Assembly (NCBI GenBank): GCA_002687825.1
Contig: NZBI01000022.1
Coordinates: 1-42,124 of the forward strand
Source: Nanobdellota archaeon
GTDB lineage: Archaea; Nanobdellota; Nanobdellia; SCGC-AAA011-G17; ARS1403
Direction of reading: 5' to 3'
Length of the DNA stretch: 42,124 nt
The notes under the pieces are model-generated. The model had not been told where the DNA came from. It ran no database searches and saw only the letters and a list, made by a program, of their open reading frames with translations. Both the position numbers and the translations under genes were made by a program. Shown piece by piece: positions 14,541-22,711 of this stretch; position 1 is the stretch's first letter; every line of letters starts with the position of its first letter.

Positions 14541-15001
14541 AAGAAAATTTAAGATATTTATTATGTGATAGGGGTTTGGAATTATTTCAAAATGGTGATC
14601 TGGATTCTGAGCATTTGCGAGAAATGGGTGATTTATTTGGATATAATATTGATTCCTATGCAAAATTTTCTAACAATTTGAAGATAAAGAGGCTAATAGA
14701 CAAGAAACGATATGATGTTTTTAGACATTTTTATTTGGGTAATCAAAATGGAATTAGATCTTGGATTGAGGGATTGTCAAGAGGTTATTATAAAAAAAAT
14801 ATGAATAAATTTTTTGATGGAGTTTATGGTCTATTTGACACTCTTGAAGTAGTTAGGCTTCCTATGATTTTTGGTTTTATTAGACAATTATCTGAAGAAA
14901 ATGATATTGAATATGAAAATTTGTTAAGAGAATTTGAGGAAAGTTGGGATGATTTTAAAACTGAACATATGGAAAGAAGTTTGGGTGGAGAAATAATATG
15001 A
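14534..15001 (+). CDS. Unknown 155-residue protein, second insert of the junction-repeat array
   Basis: Helical protein without signal peptide (MLEENLRYLLCDRGLELF; NLKIKRLIDKKRYDVFRHFYLG; GLFDTLEVVRLPMIFGFIRQLSEEND). No family recognised. The last residues, TEHMERSLGGEII, match the tail of the radical SAM protein although the rest of the two proteins is unrelated, because the gene ends in junction repeat copy 3. The stop overlaps the next ATG (ATGA). Confidence 0.6.
   Translation: MLEENLRYLLCDRGLELFQNGDLDSEHLREMGDLFGYNIDSYAKFSNNLKIKRLIDKKRYDVFRHFYLGNQNGIRSWIEGLSRGYYKKNMNKFFDGVYGLFDTLEVVRLPMIFGFIRQLSEENDIEYENLLREFEESWDDFKTEHMERSLGGEII
14963..14991 (+). repeat. Junction repeat, copy 3 (end of the 14534 gene)
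   Basis: 29 bp matching copy 2 at 26 positions, read in the same frame (EHMERSLGGE). It is shorter and more diverged than copies 1 and 2. Confidence 0.8.
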
Positions 15002-15579
15002 CTACTTTAGTTGAAAAAAATTGTTTGGATAATGCTGCTAAATGGAACTCTATGCATACTGAGAAAGGAAGAGTTGAAAGAACATTTGGCGAACACTTTC
15101 ATGAATTTGAAGGCGCTAATATTCTTGATGCTGGATGTTCTGTAGGATTTACTACTTTGGAAATTGGAAGACATTCTAGAAATTCAACTGTCACTGGATT
15201 AGAGGATAACTACATCTGTAATTTGTTTGGAGATCAATTAATCCATAGTAGAAATGTAGATGTTAGATTTAGGATAGGAAATTTTTATAAACTTGATGAA
15301 TTATTTCTTCCTGAAGATTTAGATGCTATTTTCGCTATGAATAATTTAGTTCCTTGTTCTACTTCAAATTTAACTTTTAGACAACAAGAGGCAATAGCTA
15401 GAAATTTTAATACTTGTCTTGTTGAAGGTGGGGAACTTTATTTATCTTCTTTAAGGAATTTTGCTATACTTTCTAAAAAGGGAGATAAGTTTTTGGAGAA
15501 AGAAGTTGTTGGAGATTTTAGAGATTCCGATTGTTATGGTCATTTACAAGAAATTTATGGAATAGAATGTTATACTTAA
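14998..15579 (+). CDS. Class I SAM-dependent methyltransferase
   Basis: 193 residues. Motif I is ILDAGCSVGFTTLEIG (about 42-57), the glycine-rich SAM loop, followed by the acidic end of strand 2 (VTGLEDNY). DLDAIFAMNNLVP is the motif IV region and CLVEGGELYLSSLRN the motif VI/VII region, the usual order of Rossmann methyltransferases. The substrate is not evident; the lack of an NPPY motif argues against DNA-amino or glutamine methylation. It begins inside the ATGA after junction repeat copy 3 and its end overlaps the dphB start by 13 nt. So it is translated as part of the array and could modify a translation component together with dphB. Confidence 0.75.
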   Translation: MTTLVEKNCLDNAAKWNSMHTEKGRVERTFGEHFHEFEGANILDAGCSVGFTTLEIGRHSRNSTVTGLEDNYICNLFGDQLIHSRNVDVRFRIGNFYKLDELFLPEDLDAIFAMNNLVPCSTSNLTFRQQEAIARNFNTCLVEGGELYLSSLRNFAILSKKGDKFLEKEVVGDFRDSDCYGHLQEIYGIECYT

Positions 15580-16289
15580 TTGGATTAGGATTAGGGAATG
15601 AGAAGAGTTTAAGTTTAGAAGGGTTAGAAGCTATAAAAAATTGTGATAAAGTGTTTTTGGAATGTTATACTTCTAAGATTAATTGTAGTGTTGAGGATTT
15701 AGAAGAATTAACTGGGAAAAATATTATTAGAGTTAATAGAAATGTTGTTGAGGAAGAGTTAGATGTTAAAGATGCTAAAGAGAAAAACATTGCGTTATTA
15801 ATAATTGGAGATGTTTTTTCAGCTACTACCCATATAAGTTTGTTTAAAGATTGTACTGAGAAAGGCGTTGAGGTTAAAATAATTAATAATGCTTCTATAT
15901 TAACTGCTGTTGGTATTACGGGGTTGGAATTATATAAATTTGGGAAAGTTGCTAGTATTCCTTTTGAAAATGAAAATGTTAAAGGACCTATTAAAATATT
16001 AGAGGATAATCAGAAAATAGATGCTCATACTTTATTTTTATTAGATTTAAAACCTTTAGAGAATAAATATTTAAGTATTAAAGATGCGATTGAGTATTTA
16101 GAGAAAAATAATGTTAAAGAAAAAGTTGTTGGTTGTAGTAGATTAGGCCAAGAAAATTATAAAATTAAATATGGAAAAATGGAAGAACTTAAAAATGAAG
16201 ATTTTGGAGAAGGACCATATTGCTTAATTATACCAAGTAAAAAATTACACTTTGTTGAAGAAGAAATGTTAGAAAAATTTAAAATTTAA
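15567..16289 (+). CDS. dphB: Diphthine synthase
   Basis: 240 residues from the ATG at 15567 (MLYLIGLGLGNEKSLSLEGLEAI), chosen because the family starts exactly with MLYLIGLGLG; a longer frame from 15531 adds residues overlapping the methyltransferase. Further signatures: CDKVFLECYTS, LLIIGDVFSATTHISLF, INNASILTAVGITGLELYKFGKVASIPF and LFLLDLKPLENKYLSI. The enzyme methylates the modified histidine of translation elongation factor 2 with SAM, a step of diphthamide synthesis found in archaea and eukaryotes. Length is near normal. Its TAA shares bases with the stop of the convergent 16286 gene. Confidence 0.95.
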   Translation: MLYLIGLGLGNEKSLSLEGLEAIKNCDKVFLECYTSKINCSVEDLEELTGKNIIRVNRNVVEEELDVKDAKEKNIALLIIGDVFSATTHISLFKDCTEKGVEVKIINNASILTAVGITGLELYKFGKVASIPFENENVKGPIKILEDNQKIDAHTLFLLDLKPLENKYLSIKDAIEYLEKNNVKEKVVGCSRLGQENYKIKYGKMEELKNEDFGEGPYCLIIPSKKLHFVEEEMLEKFKI

Positions 16290-17221
16290 GCTGCTTTCTG
16301 TTGTTGAACTATAGTATCTAGATCAGGGGCGTCTTCATATACACTTCCAGTATATTGTTCTACCACTCTTTTTTTGTCAATTGGATCATATACTACTCTT
16401 GCGCCAAAGAACTCATCTTCTTCTAAAGCATGATTTTTTTCAACCACTGCTTCGACTCCACCTATTTCAAGTCTTGTTCCACTTCTTACAAAATCATAAA
16501 TTTCAACTCCAAATCCAAAATCATTATTATTTACAGCATCTCCATAGTCGAATATGCCTTTGGCTGCCCTATAATAATCTTGAGCTCTTTTTTCTAATTT
16601 ATGTGCTGCCATGGGACTTTTTGTATTTCTAATTCCTGTTATTAGTTTTTGTAAGGTTTCTCTATTGTCAACATGGAGTAATTTCGGTAAAGTCATCTTT
16701 AAACTTTTTAGAATTGCTTTTAATGCGGGTTTACCTATTTCACCTGAGATGCCGTCTATTATTTCTTTTGCGATAGGTAAAGATGCCTCAACTGAATCGT
16801 TGTAAGCTTGTGTTATTCTTTCTCTTTCTGATTCATCGTATGTTGCTGTAGTAACTAAAGTAGAATAGTTAGAGGGATTTCTATTAATTACACTTGCAAG
16901 TTTCATACCTTCTTGTGCTGTGACTGTGGAATTTTTTATTTCTCCACTTGCATAAACTCTTTTTCCGGTTAGTTTATTATGGACAGAACCTTCAGCAAAC
17001 CATAAATTCTCAAATGCTACCAAGCCAGGAGTTGTACCATTACAGTTAGAAGCTCCTTTCATAATAGCTAGATTTTCTGCTGTTATCGTTTCCTTTACTA
17101 ACGGAACGGTTATTTTATATGATCGAGATTGATCTTCAAGCGATTGTATATCTTGATCTGGATCATCTACAGTTTCCATATGCATTGAAGGGGTTGCCTC
17201 CATGGTGGTTATTTGTTTCAT
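16286..17221 (-). CDS. Unknown 311-residue protein
   Basis: No signal peptide or membrane segment. The N-terminus is Met/Thr/Glu-rich and polar (MKQITTMEATPSMHMETVDD), the centre is helical (ERERITQAYNDSVEASLPIAKEIIDG...PALKAILKSLKMTLPKLL) and the C-terminal part beta-rich (FGFGVEIYDFVRSGTRLEIGGVEAVV). It ends VQQQKAA. No family recognised. Its amino-acid use, with many Thr and fewer Lys, differs from the neighbours and may mark a transferred gene. It is monocistronic with a leaderless promoter, and its stop shares the TTAA with the dphB stop. Confidence 0.6.
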   Translation of the reverse strand: MKQITTMEATPSMHMETVDDPDQDIQSLEDQSRSYKITVPLVKETITAENLAIMKGASNCNGTTPGLVAFENLWFAEGSVHNKLTGKRVYASGEIKNSTVTAQEGMKLASVINRNPSNYSTLVTTATYDESERERITQAYNDSVEASLPIAKEIIDGISGEIGKPALKAILKSLKMTLPKLLHVDNRETLQKLITGIRNTKSPMAAHKLEKRAQDYYRAAKGIFDYGDAVNNNDFGFGVEIYDFVRSGTRLEIGGVEAVVEKNHALEEDEFFGARVVYDPIDKKRVVEQYTGSVYEDAPDLDTIVQQQKAA

Positions 17222-17243
17222 TTGTAACCTTTAGAATGGTTAT

Positions 17244-17256
17244 TTTATTTATATAG
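17244..17256 (-). promoter_or_regulatory. TATA box, leaderless promoter of the 16286 gene
   Basis: CTATATAAATAAAA on the minus strand, 25-31 nt before the ATG at 17221. Confidence 0.5.
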
Positions 17257-17344
17257 TTTTCGGGTGGTAATTTTGAAAAATATGGGTTAAATGTTATATT
17301 TTATAGTTAGAGGCTTTGTAGCTATTAAATTCTAGGATAGTAAT

Positions 17345-17355
17345 GTTTAAATAAA
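17345..17355 (+). promoter_or_regulatory. TATA box, leaderless promoter of the 17376 gene
   Basis: GTTTAAATAAA, centre about 26 nt before the ATG at 17376. Confidence 0.5.
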
Positions 17356-17375
17356 TTGGAGTAATAACAATAATA

Positions 17376-17915
17376 ATGGTTACTAAGATGGATTTGTTAA
17401 GATTTTTAAGGTCTAATAAGAATGTGAGAAAAATATTTGGGGAGAAAGAGTTGAGGATTATAGAGAAACAACTTTTTGGAAGTGATTTAACCCAATCTGA
17501 GAAGAATAGACTTTCAAGAGATGTTAGGAAGAAGTTTAATTTTATTCAAGAGGCTAGTAAATTTGATATGGATACGTTTAAATTGAAAAAAGGGTCGTTA
17601 ATACAAGAGATAATAGATGAATCTGTTAAGGTTATTAAAAATGATGAATTAAAAGAAAAATTGAAGAGGATATTATTATATAATTCTAGTGAAGAAAGTA
17701 GTGTAACAGATGTTTTTGTTGAGTTTTTAGATATTAATGATAAAGAAGTGGTTGAGTTTAGAAGGAGGATGTTAGATAAAGTAAATTCTAGAGTTAATAT
17801 TAGAGTTTTTAATTTTTTATCTAGTAAAATAAAAGAAAGTATTAATGAAAAGGGGAAAGTGTTATATGAAATTCCCGGTAGAAGTTTTGGTCAAGAAAGG
17901 TTCTATAGAAGATAA
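17376..17915 (+). CDS. Unknown basic helical protein
   Basis: 179 residues, rich in Lys/Arg and predicted helices (MDLLRFLRSNKNVRKIFGEKELRIIEKQLFG; RRRMLDKVNSRVNIRVFNFLSSKIKESI). No signal peptide or membrane segment. The charge would suit nucleic-acid binding, but no known domain is recognised. The start is supported by a TATA box at leaderless distance. The stop overlaps the promoter of the HEAT/caspase-like gene. Confidence 0.6.
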   Translation: MVTKMDLLRFLRSNKNVRKIFGEKELRIIEKQLFGSDLTQSEKNRLSRDVRKKFNFIQEASKFDMDTFKLKKGSLIQEIIDESVKVIKNDELKEKLKRILLYNSSEESSVTDVFVEFLDINDKEVVEFRRRMLDKVNSRVNIRVFNFLSSKIKESINEKGKVLYEIPGRSFGQERFYRR

Positions 17916-17916
17916 A

Positions 17917-17925
17917 TTTATATAA
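17917..17925 (+). promoter_or_regulatory. TATA box, leaderless promoter of the HEAT/caspase-like gene
   Basis: TTTATATAA, centre 26 nt before the ATG at 17947 and directly behind the stop of the previous gene. Confidence 0.55.
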
Positions 17926-17946
17926 TTCTAAGCTATTAATTTCTTT

Positions 17947-20790
17947 ATGTATTTTAAAAGAGGTTTGTTAGTTTTACTAGTATTAACTTTATTTAGTTTA
18001 GTAGGAGTTATAGCTGATGAAACAAGTCCAAGTGATCTTTTAGTGGATGAAGCTCCACAATGTTTAGTGGTTACTCCAGATTCTTCGGATGTTGTTTTGA
18101 TGGAGGTTGTGAAAAATACAAGACGTCTTGTTCCCCATTTCGGATTGGAAAATAGTTTGATAATGGTCGATACAAGTTCAACATTTACTGAAGAACAAAA
18201 ATTATTTATAAAAGCTGAATTGCAAAAACCAGTTGAATGTATAGATCCTTATTCTTTATTTGATAAAAATGATTGTTGGATAAAGGAAAAGTTGTGTGTT
18301 GATGCAGATGATTGTTGGGATGATGATGATCCATTATGTGCAGAATATGGAAACTGTGTTAAGTTTGAAGATATGGGGTGGGATGAAGAAGTATTGGAAA
18401 ATGTTCAGACAATAAAAAGGACAGTGTATGAAATAAGTAGGTCTAATGCAATAAAGGCATTGAAAGAAATAAATTCTCCTGATTTTATTTTTATTTTTAG
18501 AAAAGTAATAGAAGATTCTTTTGATGAGAATTCAGTTGAAGAAGCTTTATTTGCTTTAAAAGAACTAGAAACTCTTGAGGCAATTCAAGTAATAATGAAG
18601 GTTGCAGAAACTCATTCTTCAAGTAGGGTAAGAACCACAGCTTTAGAAATTTTAGGAGATTTGGAATCTTTAGAGAGTGTTCCAACATTGAAAAGAATTG
18701 TAGAAAATGATCAATCTGTCCCTATAAGAATTCTTGCTTTGGAAGTACTAACTAAATTAAATCCTCCAGAACTTACTGAAATACTGAAAAAATTAACTGA
18801 AGGAAATGCTCCTTTTGATGTAAGAATTGAAGCACATTTTGATTTTGTAAAGATTGCTCCTGATGAATTTTATGAGTCTTCTAAAATACTTATTCAAGAT
18901 TTAATAGAGGTCTTAGAAAATAATCCATTTGATCAAAGAAGATCGGAAGCTGCAGCTCATTTAGGAAGAATAGGGGCTTTGAGCGCTGTTCCTGAATTGA
19001 TAAAGGAATTCGAGAATGAAGAGAATCCTACTACACTTAGAATTAATTTATTAGCAGCGTTGATAAAACTTGGTTCTCCTGAAGCTATTTTGGCAGCGAA
19101 AAAAGGTTTTAGTGATGATATTCCTTCTGTAAGATTTACAGCGATTGATAAATTTGGGAAAGAATTGGGTAAAAATCAAGATGAAGAATTAATAAATAAT
19201 TTTATTTTTGCTTCAACATTTGATTCTGATCTGGAAAACAGAATAGCCGCATCCGCTCAATTGTTTTATTATTTGGATGCTGAAAGATTAAGGGAGATTA
19301 AGAGTTTAGAATTGTTTATGGAAGATATAATAAATGGTTATATTTCTTCTCCAAATAAACTTCTTGAAAGAAGTTTGACTACTAATTTGGAAAAACTTTC
19401 TGAGGCAGAATATAATTTGATGACAAATTTATTAGTGGAAAGATTAGGAAATGAAGATTATACTCAAAGAGAAAAGAGAATTTTAGCAAAGTTAATAGAA
19501 ATTAGAATAAATGAATTTTTTGGATTTTATGATGAAATCTTTCGGAAAAATGCTCATCTAATTTTAAAATTGGAAGAAGTTGCTAATGATGGTAATTTAA
19601 TCTATGTTGGGCCGTTGCTTGCTATATCTGCAGAACAAATATATCATGGTGGATTAGATGTTGATCTGGTTGATAATCCTCCCATTATAAATGAAGAGCT
19701 TTTAGAAAAAATTGATAGATTAGATAAAGTTTATTTTGGTGGAGTGGAGCAATCTTTGTCATTTGATGACAAAAGAGATTTACCTTTTTTATCTGAAATA
19801 TTTTTCGAGGCTTTTTCTATTATTAATTGGGAAAATAATGACTTTGGTATTGAGAATGTCTATTCTACTGCCTTATCTGCTTATAGGTATAACTTAGAAA
19901 ATCCTGAGAAAACAGTTGAAGAATCTGTAGATTTTATATTAGAGGAGCAAGTAGATTTTAGAGATGAAGTAATTATAGGGGATGATACAAAGTTAATAGT
20001 TTTGACTAATTCTGAACTAAGAGAGGTTAAACTTAAAGGTACATTACGTACTTGGATGACTTATAGATTTAATTATTTTGAAATTGTTAATTTTTCTAAA
20101 TCTCTTGTAAATAATCCAGAAGAATTATTGATGGAGAATGAGGATAATTTAATTGGAGATGACCATTTACCTAAGGCATTAGAATTATTAGAGGAAAGTT
20201 CAGGTAGTCAAACTGTATTTTGGTTTGCAGGGCATGGAGATTTGAGTGAAGGGGAATATGTTGTTTCTATAGGATCTGGAAGTTCAACTACAAATGAATA
20301 TGTTGTTTCTACAGGGTCTAAGAAAATTAGAACTTCTGAACTTTGTGAGGTACTTAAATCAAGAGGAAATATAGAGGAAGTTACTTTGATAATCTCTGCG
20401 TGTTTTAGTTATAATTTTATAGATAAATTAAATGATTGTTTATTAAGTGGAGACGATAAATTAAGTAGTACGCCTCTTGCTATAACTTCTGCAGGTAAAA
20501 ATACTGTAGGTCTTACGGATTATGGAAATTTTGATCCTGGATTTCAAGATCCTGAAAATGTAGCTTTTGTTCCTGAAAAAAGTATAAATGTTTTTCTTAA
20601 TTCTTTGATTCAAACTTGTAAAGATGAAAATTGTAAACCCCTTTTGGGAAGTGATGTTTTAGCTTCTGAAGTTTATTCTCATGAGGATCAAGATATGGGA
20701 GTGTTCCCTAGAGGTGTTAATGGAATTAAACCAAATCCAATAGCTTATTTAGAACCTAGTAGTTCTTGTCCTATCCAAATAGATGTTTAG
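17947..20790 (+). CDS. Secreted HEAT-repeat protein with C-terminal caspase-like (clan CD) domain
   Basis: 947 residues. Signal peptide 1-23 (RGLLVLLVLTLFSLVGVIA). A Cys-containing N-domain to about 140. HEAT-type helical repeats at about 160-450 (ALFALKELETLEAIQVIMKVAE, TALEILGDLESLESVPTLKRIV, RSEAAAHLGRIGALSAVPELIKEF, NLLAALIKLGSPEAILAAKKG). A helical linker to about 700. The C-terminal domain holds VFWFAGHGD (His 763) and VTLIISACFSYNF (Cys 819), the hydrophobic-strand HG plus (S/A)C pair that marks caspase-like proteases such as CHAT, metacaspase or gingipain types. So it is probably an extracellular cysteine protease with a protein-binding solenoid. A 14-residue duplication (EYVVSIGS / EYVVSTGS) follows the His. 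No membrane anchor seen; the family placement is by motif only. Confidence 0.75.
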   Translation: MYFKRGLLVLLVLTLFSLVGVIADETSPSDLLVDEAPQCLVVTPDSSDVVLMEVVKNTRRLVPHFGLENSLIMVDTSSTFTEEQKLFIKAELQKPVECIDPYSLFDKNDCWIKEKLCVDADDCWDDDDPLCAEYGNCVKFEDMGWDEEVLENVQTIKRTVYEISRSNAIKALKEINSPDFIFIFRKVIEDSFDENSVEEALFALKELETLEAIQVIMKVAETHSSSRVRTTALEILGDLESLESVPTLKRIVENDQSVPIRILALEVLTKLNPPELTEILKKLTEGNAPFDVRIEAHFDFVKIAPDEFYESSKILIQDLIEVLENNPFDQRRSEAAAHLGRIGALSAVPELIKEFENEENPTTLRINLLAALIKLGSPEAILAAKKGFSDDIPSVRFTAIDKFGKELGKNQDEELINNFIFASTFDSDLENRIAASAQLFYYLDAERLREIKSLELFMEDIINGYISSPNKLLERSLTTNLEKLSEAEYNLMTNLLVERLGNEDYTQREKRILAKLIEIRINEFFGFYDEIFRKNAHLILKLEEVANDGNLIYVGPLLAISAEQIYHGGLDVDLVDNPPIINEELLEKIDRLDKVYFGGVEQSLSFDDKRDLPFLSEIFFEAFSIINWENNDFGIENVYSTALSAYRYNLENPEKTVEESVDFILEEQVDFRDEVIIGDDTKLIVLTNSELREVKLKGTLRTWMTYRFNYFEIVNFSKSLVNNPEELLMENEDNLIGDDHLPKALELLEESSGSQTVFWFAGHGDLSEGEYVVSIGSGSSTTNEYVVSTGSKKIRTSELCEVLKSRGNIEEVTLIISACFSYNFIDKLNDCLLSGDDKLSSTPLAITSAGKNTVGLTDYGNFDPGFQDPENVAFVPEKSINVFLNSLIQTCKDENCKPLLGSDVLASEVYSHEDQDMGVFPRGVNGIKPNPIAYLEPSSSCPIQIDV
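20254..20323 (+). repeat. 42-nt-spaced direct repeat inside the caspase-like domain
   Basis: GAATATGTTGTTTCTA recurs after 42 nt (starts 20254 and 20296) with similar flanks, giving EYVVSIGSGS and EYVVSTGSKK in the loop after the catalytic His. It looks like a local duplication. Confidence 0.7.
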
Positions 20791-20801
20791 AAAATAGAAA
20801 T

Positions 20802-20811
20802 GTTTATTAAG
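20802..20811 (+). promoter_or_regulatory. TATA box, leaderless promoter of the Era-like GTPase operon
   Basis: GTTTATTAAG, centre about 27 nt before the ATG at 20833. Confidence 0.5.
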
Positions 20812-20832
20812 AATTTCTAGTTTTTTTTAGGT

Positions 20833-21468
20833 ATGTTTGATGATTTAAAAAATTTTTTTGCTAAATTATTTGCTTTTGACCTTTTTGGCGGTAAGAAAAA
20901 ATTAAAATTAGGACTTTATGGTCCTCCGAATGCTGGTAAAACTTCTTTAGCTAATAGAATTTGTCAAGATTGGTTAGGAGAAGAAATGGGAGCTGTTAGT
21001 AAAGTTCCCCATGAGACTAGGCATGTTCAAGAGAAAGAAAAAGTAACTGTTGAAAGCGGTAAGAAAAAATTAACTTTTAATTTGGCTGATACTCCTGGAA
21101 TTGCAACTAAAATAGATTATGAAGATTTTATAAAAAAAGGTATGAAGAAAAAAGAAGCGCAAGAAAGAGCTAAAGAAGCTACTAAAGGAATTATTGAAAG
21201 TATAAAATGGTTAGATGATATGGATGCAGTTATTATTGTATTGGATTCTACTATAGATCCTTATTCTCAAGTTAATATTACTATTATTGGAAATTTAGCT
21301 GCTAGAGATATTCCTGTTTTGATTGCTGCTAATAAAGTAGATTTAAAGAAATCAGATATTAAAAAAATTGAAGCTGCTTTTCCTCAGTATCCAGTTATTG
21401 GTGTAAGTGCTGAATATGGGGATAATGTTGAGGGATTTTATGAAGAATTAACAGGATTGATGAAGTAA
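20833..21468 (+). CDS. Archaeal Era-like GTPase
   Basis: 211 residues. G1 GPPNAGKTS (30-38), G3 DTPG (86-89), G4 NKVD (167-170), G5-like VSAE (191-194). The TPG and switch region resemble Era/Der GTPases, but the KH domain of bacterial Era is missing. A G2 Thr lies in the HETRH region. The N-terminal amphipathic stretch (MFDDLKNFFAKLFAFDLFGG) could contact membrane or a partner. It heads an operon with a DUF2073 protein and a Zn-ribbon protein, an arrangement I recall as conserved in archaea; a role in ribosome assembly or in RNA handling is plausible but unproven. Confidence 0.88.
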   Translation: MFDDLKNFFAKLFAFDLFGGKKKLKLGLYGPPNAGKTSLANRICQDWLGEEMGAVSKVPHETRHVQEKEKVTVESGKKKLTFNLADTPGIATKIDYEDFIKKGMKKKEAQERAKEATKGIIESIKWLDDMDAVIIVLDSTIDPYSQVNITIIGNLAARDIPVLIAANKVDLKKSDIKKIEAAFPQYPVIGVSAEYGDNVEGFYEELTGLMK

Positions 21469-21469
21469 A

Positions 21470-21847
21470 ATGTTAACATTACAATATGTTCCATCAGATG
21501 AATTAATTAATTTAGATAGTGAGAGAAAAGTTGGTAAATTACTTAAAATAATAAAACAAGATAAAATCGTGCTTATGGAAGGAAGATTGAGTAGTAAAGA
21601 GGAAGCTGAGTTAATTGAAAAAACTATGGAAGAAATTGATAGAAAATTTAAAGGAATTGAGATTGCTAGTTTAGAACCACAGATAAAAAAAGATTTTGCT
21701 AGTGTTTTAAGAGATAGTATTTTTAAGATGTTTTTTGGAAATAAAAGGGGTATGACTGTTATGGGTCCAGCAAATATTATTAAGGAAATTAAAAAAGATC
21801 CAAATAAATTACAATTGTATACCTCTAATAGAAGAGGGAGAAAATAA
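21470..21847 (+). CDS. DUF2073-type protein, partner of the Era-like GTPase
   Basis: 125 residues. Start MLTLQYVPSDEL, then an acidic helix and KKDFASVLRDSIFKMFFGNKRGMTVMGPANIIKEIKKDP, which fits DUF2073 (COG3365 as I remember it). Only 1 nt separates it from the GTPase stop and none from the next gene, so the three are one transcript. No catalytic motif is visible. It is presumed to be a dedicated partner of the GTPase. Confidence 0.75.
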   Translation: MLTLQYVPSDELINLDSERKVGKLLKIIKQDKIVLMEGRLSSKEEAELIEKTMEEIDRKFKGIEIASLEPQIKKDFASVLRDSIFKMFFGNKRGMTVMGPANIIKEIKKDPNKLQLYTSNRRGRK

Positions 21848-22225
21848 ATGCATCAATGTGTAAAATGTAGTAAAACTTATCCTGATGGAAGTAATGAGTT
21901 GTTAAAAGGTTGTAGTTGTGGTGGGAGATTCTTTTTTTATTCTAGGAAAAATTTGAAAGATGTTAAAGAGGAAGTTGTGAAATTATCTAAAAAAGATAAA
22001 GAACAGATACAGCAAGATGTTTTTGACATTGTTGGAGGGAAATTAGATGATGATAATCCTGTTATATTAGATTTGGAGAGTGTTAAAGCTATAAAACCTG
22101 GGAAATTTGAGGTTGATGTTGTTAGTTTAATGAAAGGAAAGCCTGTAATATTCAGGATGGAGAAGGGTAAATATATTATTGATTTAGCAAGTACATTTCA
22201 GCAAAATAAGAAGAATTCTGGATAG
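21848..22225 (+). CDS. Zn-ribbon protein of the Era-like GTPase operon
   Basis: 125 residues. An N-terminal zinc ribbon built from CVKC (4-7) and CSCGG (about 27-31), followed by a helix-rich linker and a small beta domain (GKFEVDVVSLMKGKPVIFRMEKGKYIIDLAS). It matches the archaeal OapC/COG3364-like Zn-ribbon proteins found beside DUF2073; I am fairly sure of the type, less of the label. It starts directly after the previous stop. Probable nucleic-acid or protein adapter for the GTPase. Confidence 0.72.
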   Translation: MHQCVKCSKTYPDGSNELLKGCSCGGRFFFYSRKNLKDVKEEVVKLSKKDKEQIQQDVFDIVGGKLDDDNPVILDLESVKAIKPGKFEVDVVSLMKGKPVIFRMEKGKYIIDLASTFQQNKKNSG

Positions 22226-22230
22226 AAAAG

Positions 22231-22240
22231 CTTATAAATA
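22231..22240 (+). promoter_or_regulatory. TATA box of the 22269 gene
   Basis: CTTATAAATA, centre 33 nt before the ATG at 22269. A TTG start at 22245 would lie only about 9 nt from it, upstream of the expected transcription start, so that start is rejected. Confidence 0.5.
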
Positions 22241-22268
22241 GTATTTGTCACTTCTAAGTGGTATTAAA

Positions 22269-22658
22269 ATGGTTAGTAGATTTGAACAGAGTGAAGCGGA
22301 TAGAAAAAAGAAAGAAGCTATGAAAAAAGCTCAGAAAGCTAGAAAGGACTATCTAAAGAGACATCAGAAAGGAGAAAATATAGCATATGCGGGGGTTTCT
22401 TCGGCTATGTCTGCTTTGTCTGCTTTTTGGTTAGATGCGACTTTTTCAAATGCTCTTGCTGACACTAGGATTGGTGAAGAGCTAGTAAATGGGTTTCCTT
22501 TGGATGAATATCAGGCAATGGCTTCTTTAGCTACTGGAGTTGGTGTGGGATTTTTAGGTCATTGTTATGATCGAAATCCTTATTTAGGAATTCTTTATGG
22601 TATAGCTGGATCTGCAGTTGGACATTTGATTCATAATGGTCTGGAAAGTTTAATTTAA
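22269..22658 (+). CDS. Small membrane protein with basic N-terminus (unknown)
   Basis: 129 residues. A Lys-rich cytosolic helix (ADRKKKEAMKKAQKARKDYLKRHQKGE), then two or three hydrophobic stretches (IAYAGVSSAMSALSAFWLDA; MASLATGVGVGFLGHC; YLGILYGIAGSAVGHLI). Gly/Ala-rich helices allow close packing. No family recognised. The ATG at 22269 is chosen over an upstream TTG because of the TATA position. Confidence 0.6.
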   Translation: MVSRFEQSEADRKKKEAMKKAQKARKDYLKRHQKGENIAYAGVSSAMSALSAFWLDATFSNALADTRIGEELVNGFPLDEYQAMASLATGVGVGFLGHCYDRNPYLGILYGIAGSAVGHLIHNGLESLI

Positions 22659-22682
22659 TTAGATTCTTTACAATAATAAACG

Positions 22683-22690
22683 TTAAAAAG
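22683..22690 (+). promoter_or_regulatory. TATA box, leaderless promoter of the epimerase gene
   Basis: TTAAAAAG, centre about 25 nt before the ATG at 22712. Confidence 0.45.
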
Positions 22691-22711
22691 AGTTTTATAG
22701 CTATTTTCTTT

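Noticed and set aside
22245-22268. TTG start for the 22269 gene
   Set aside because: It lies within about 9 nt of the TATA box centre, upstream of the likely transcription start.
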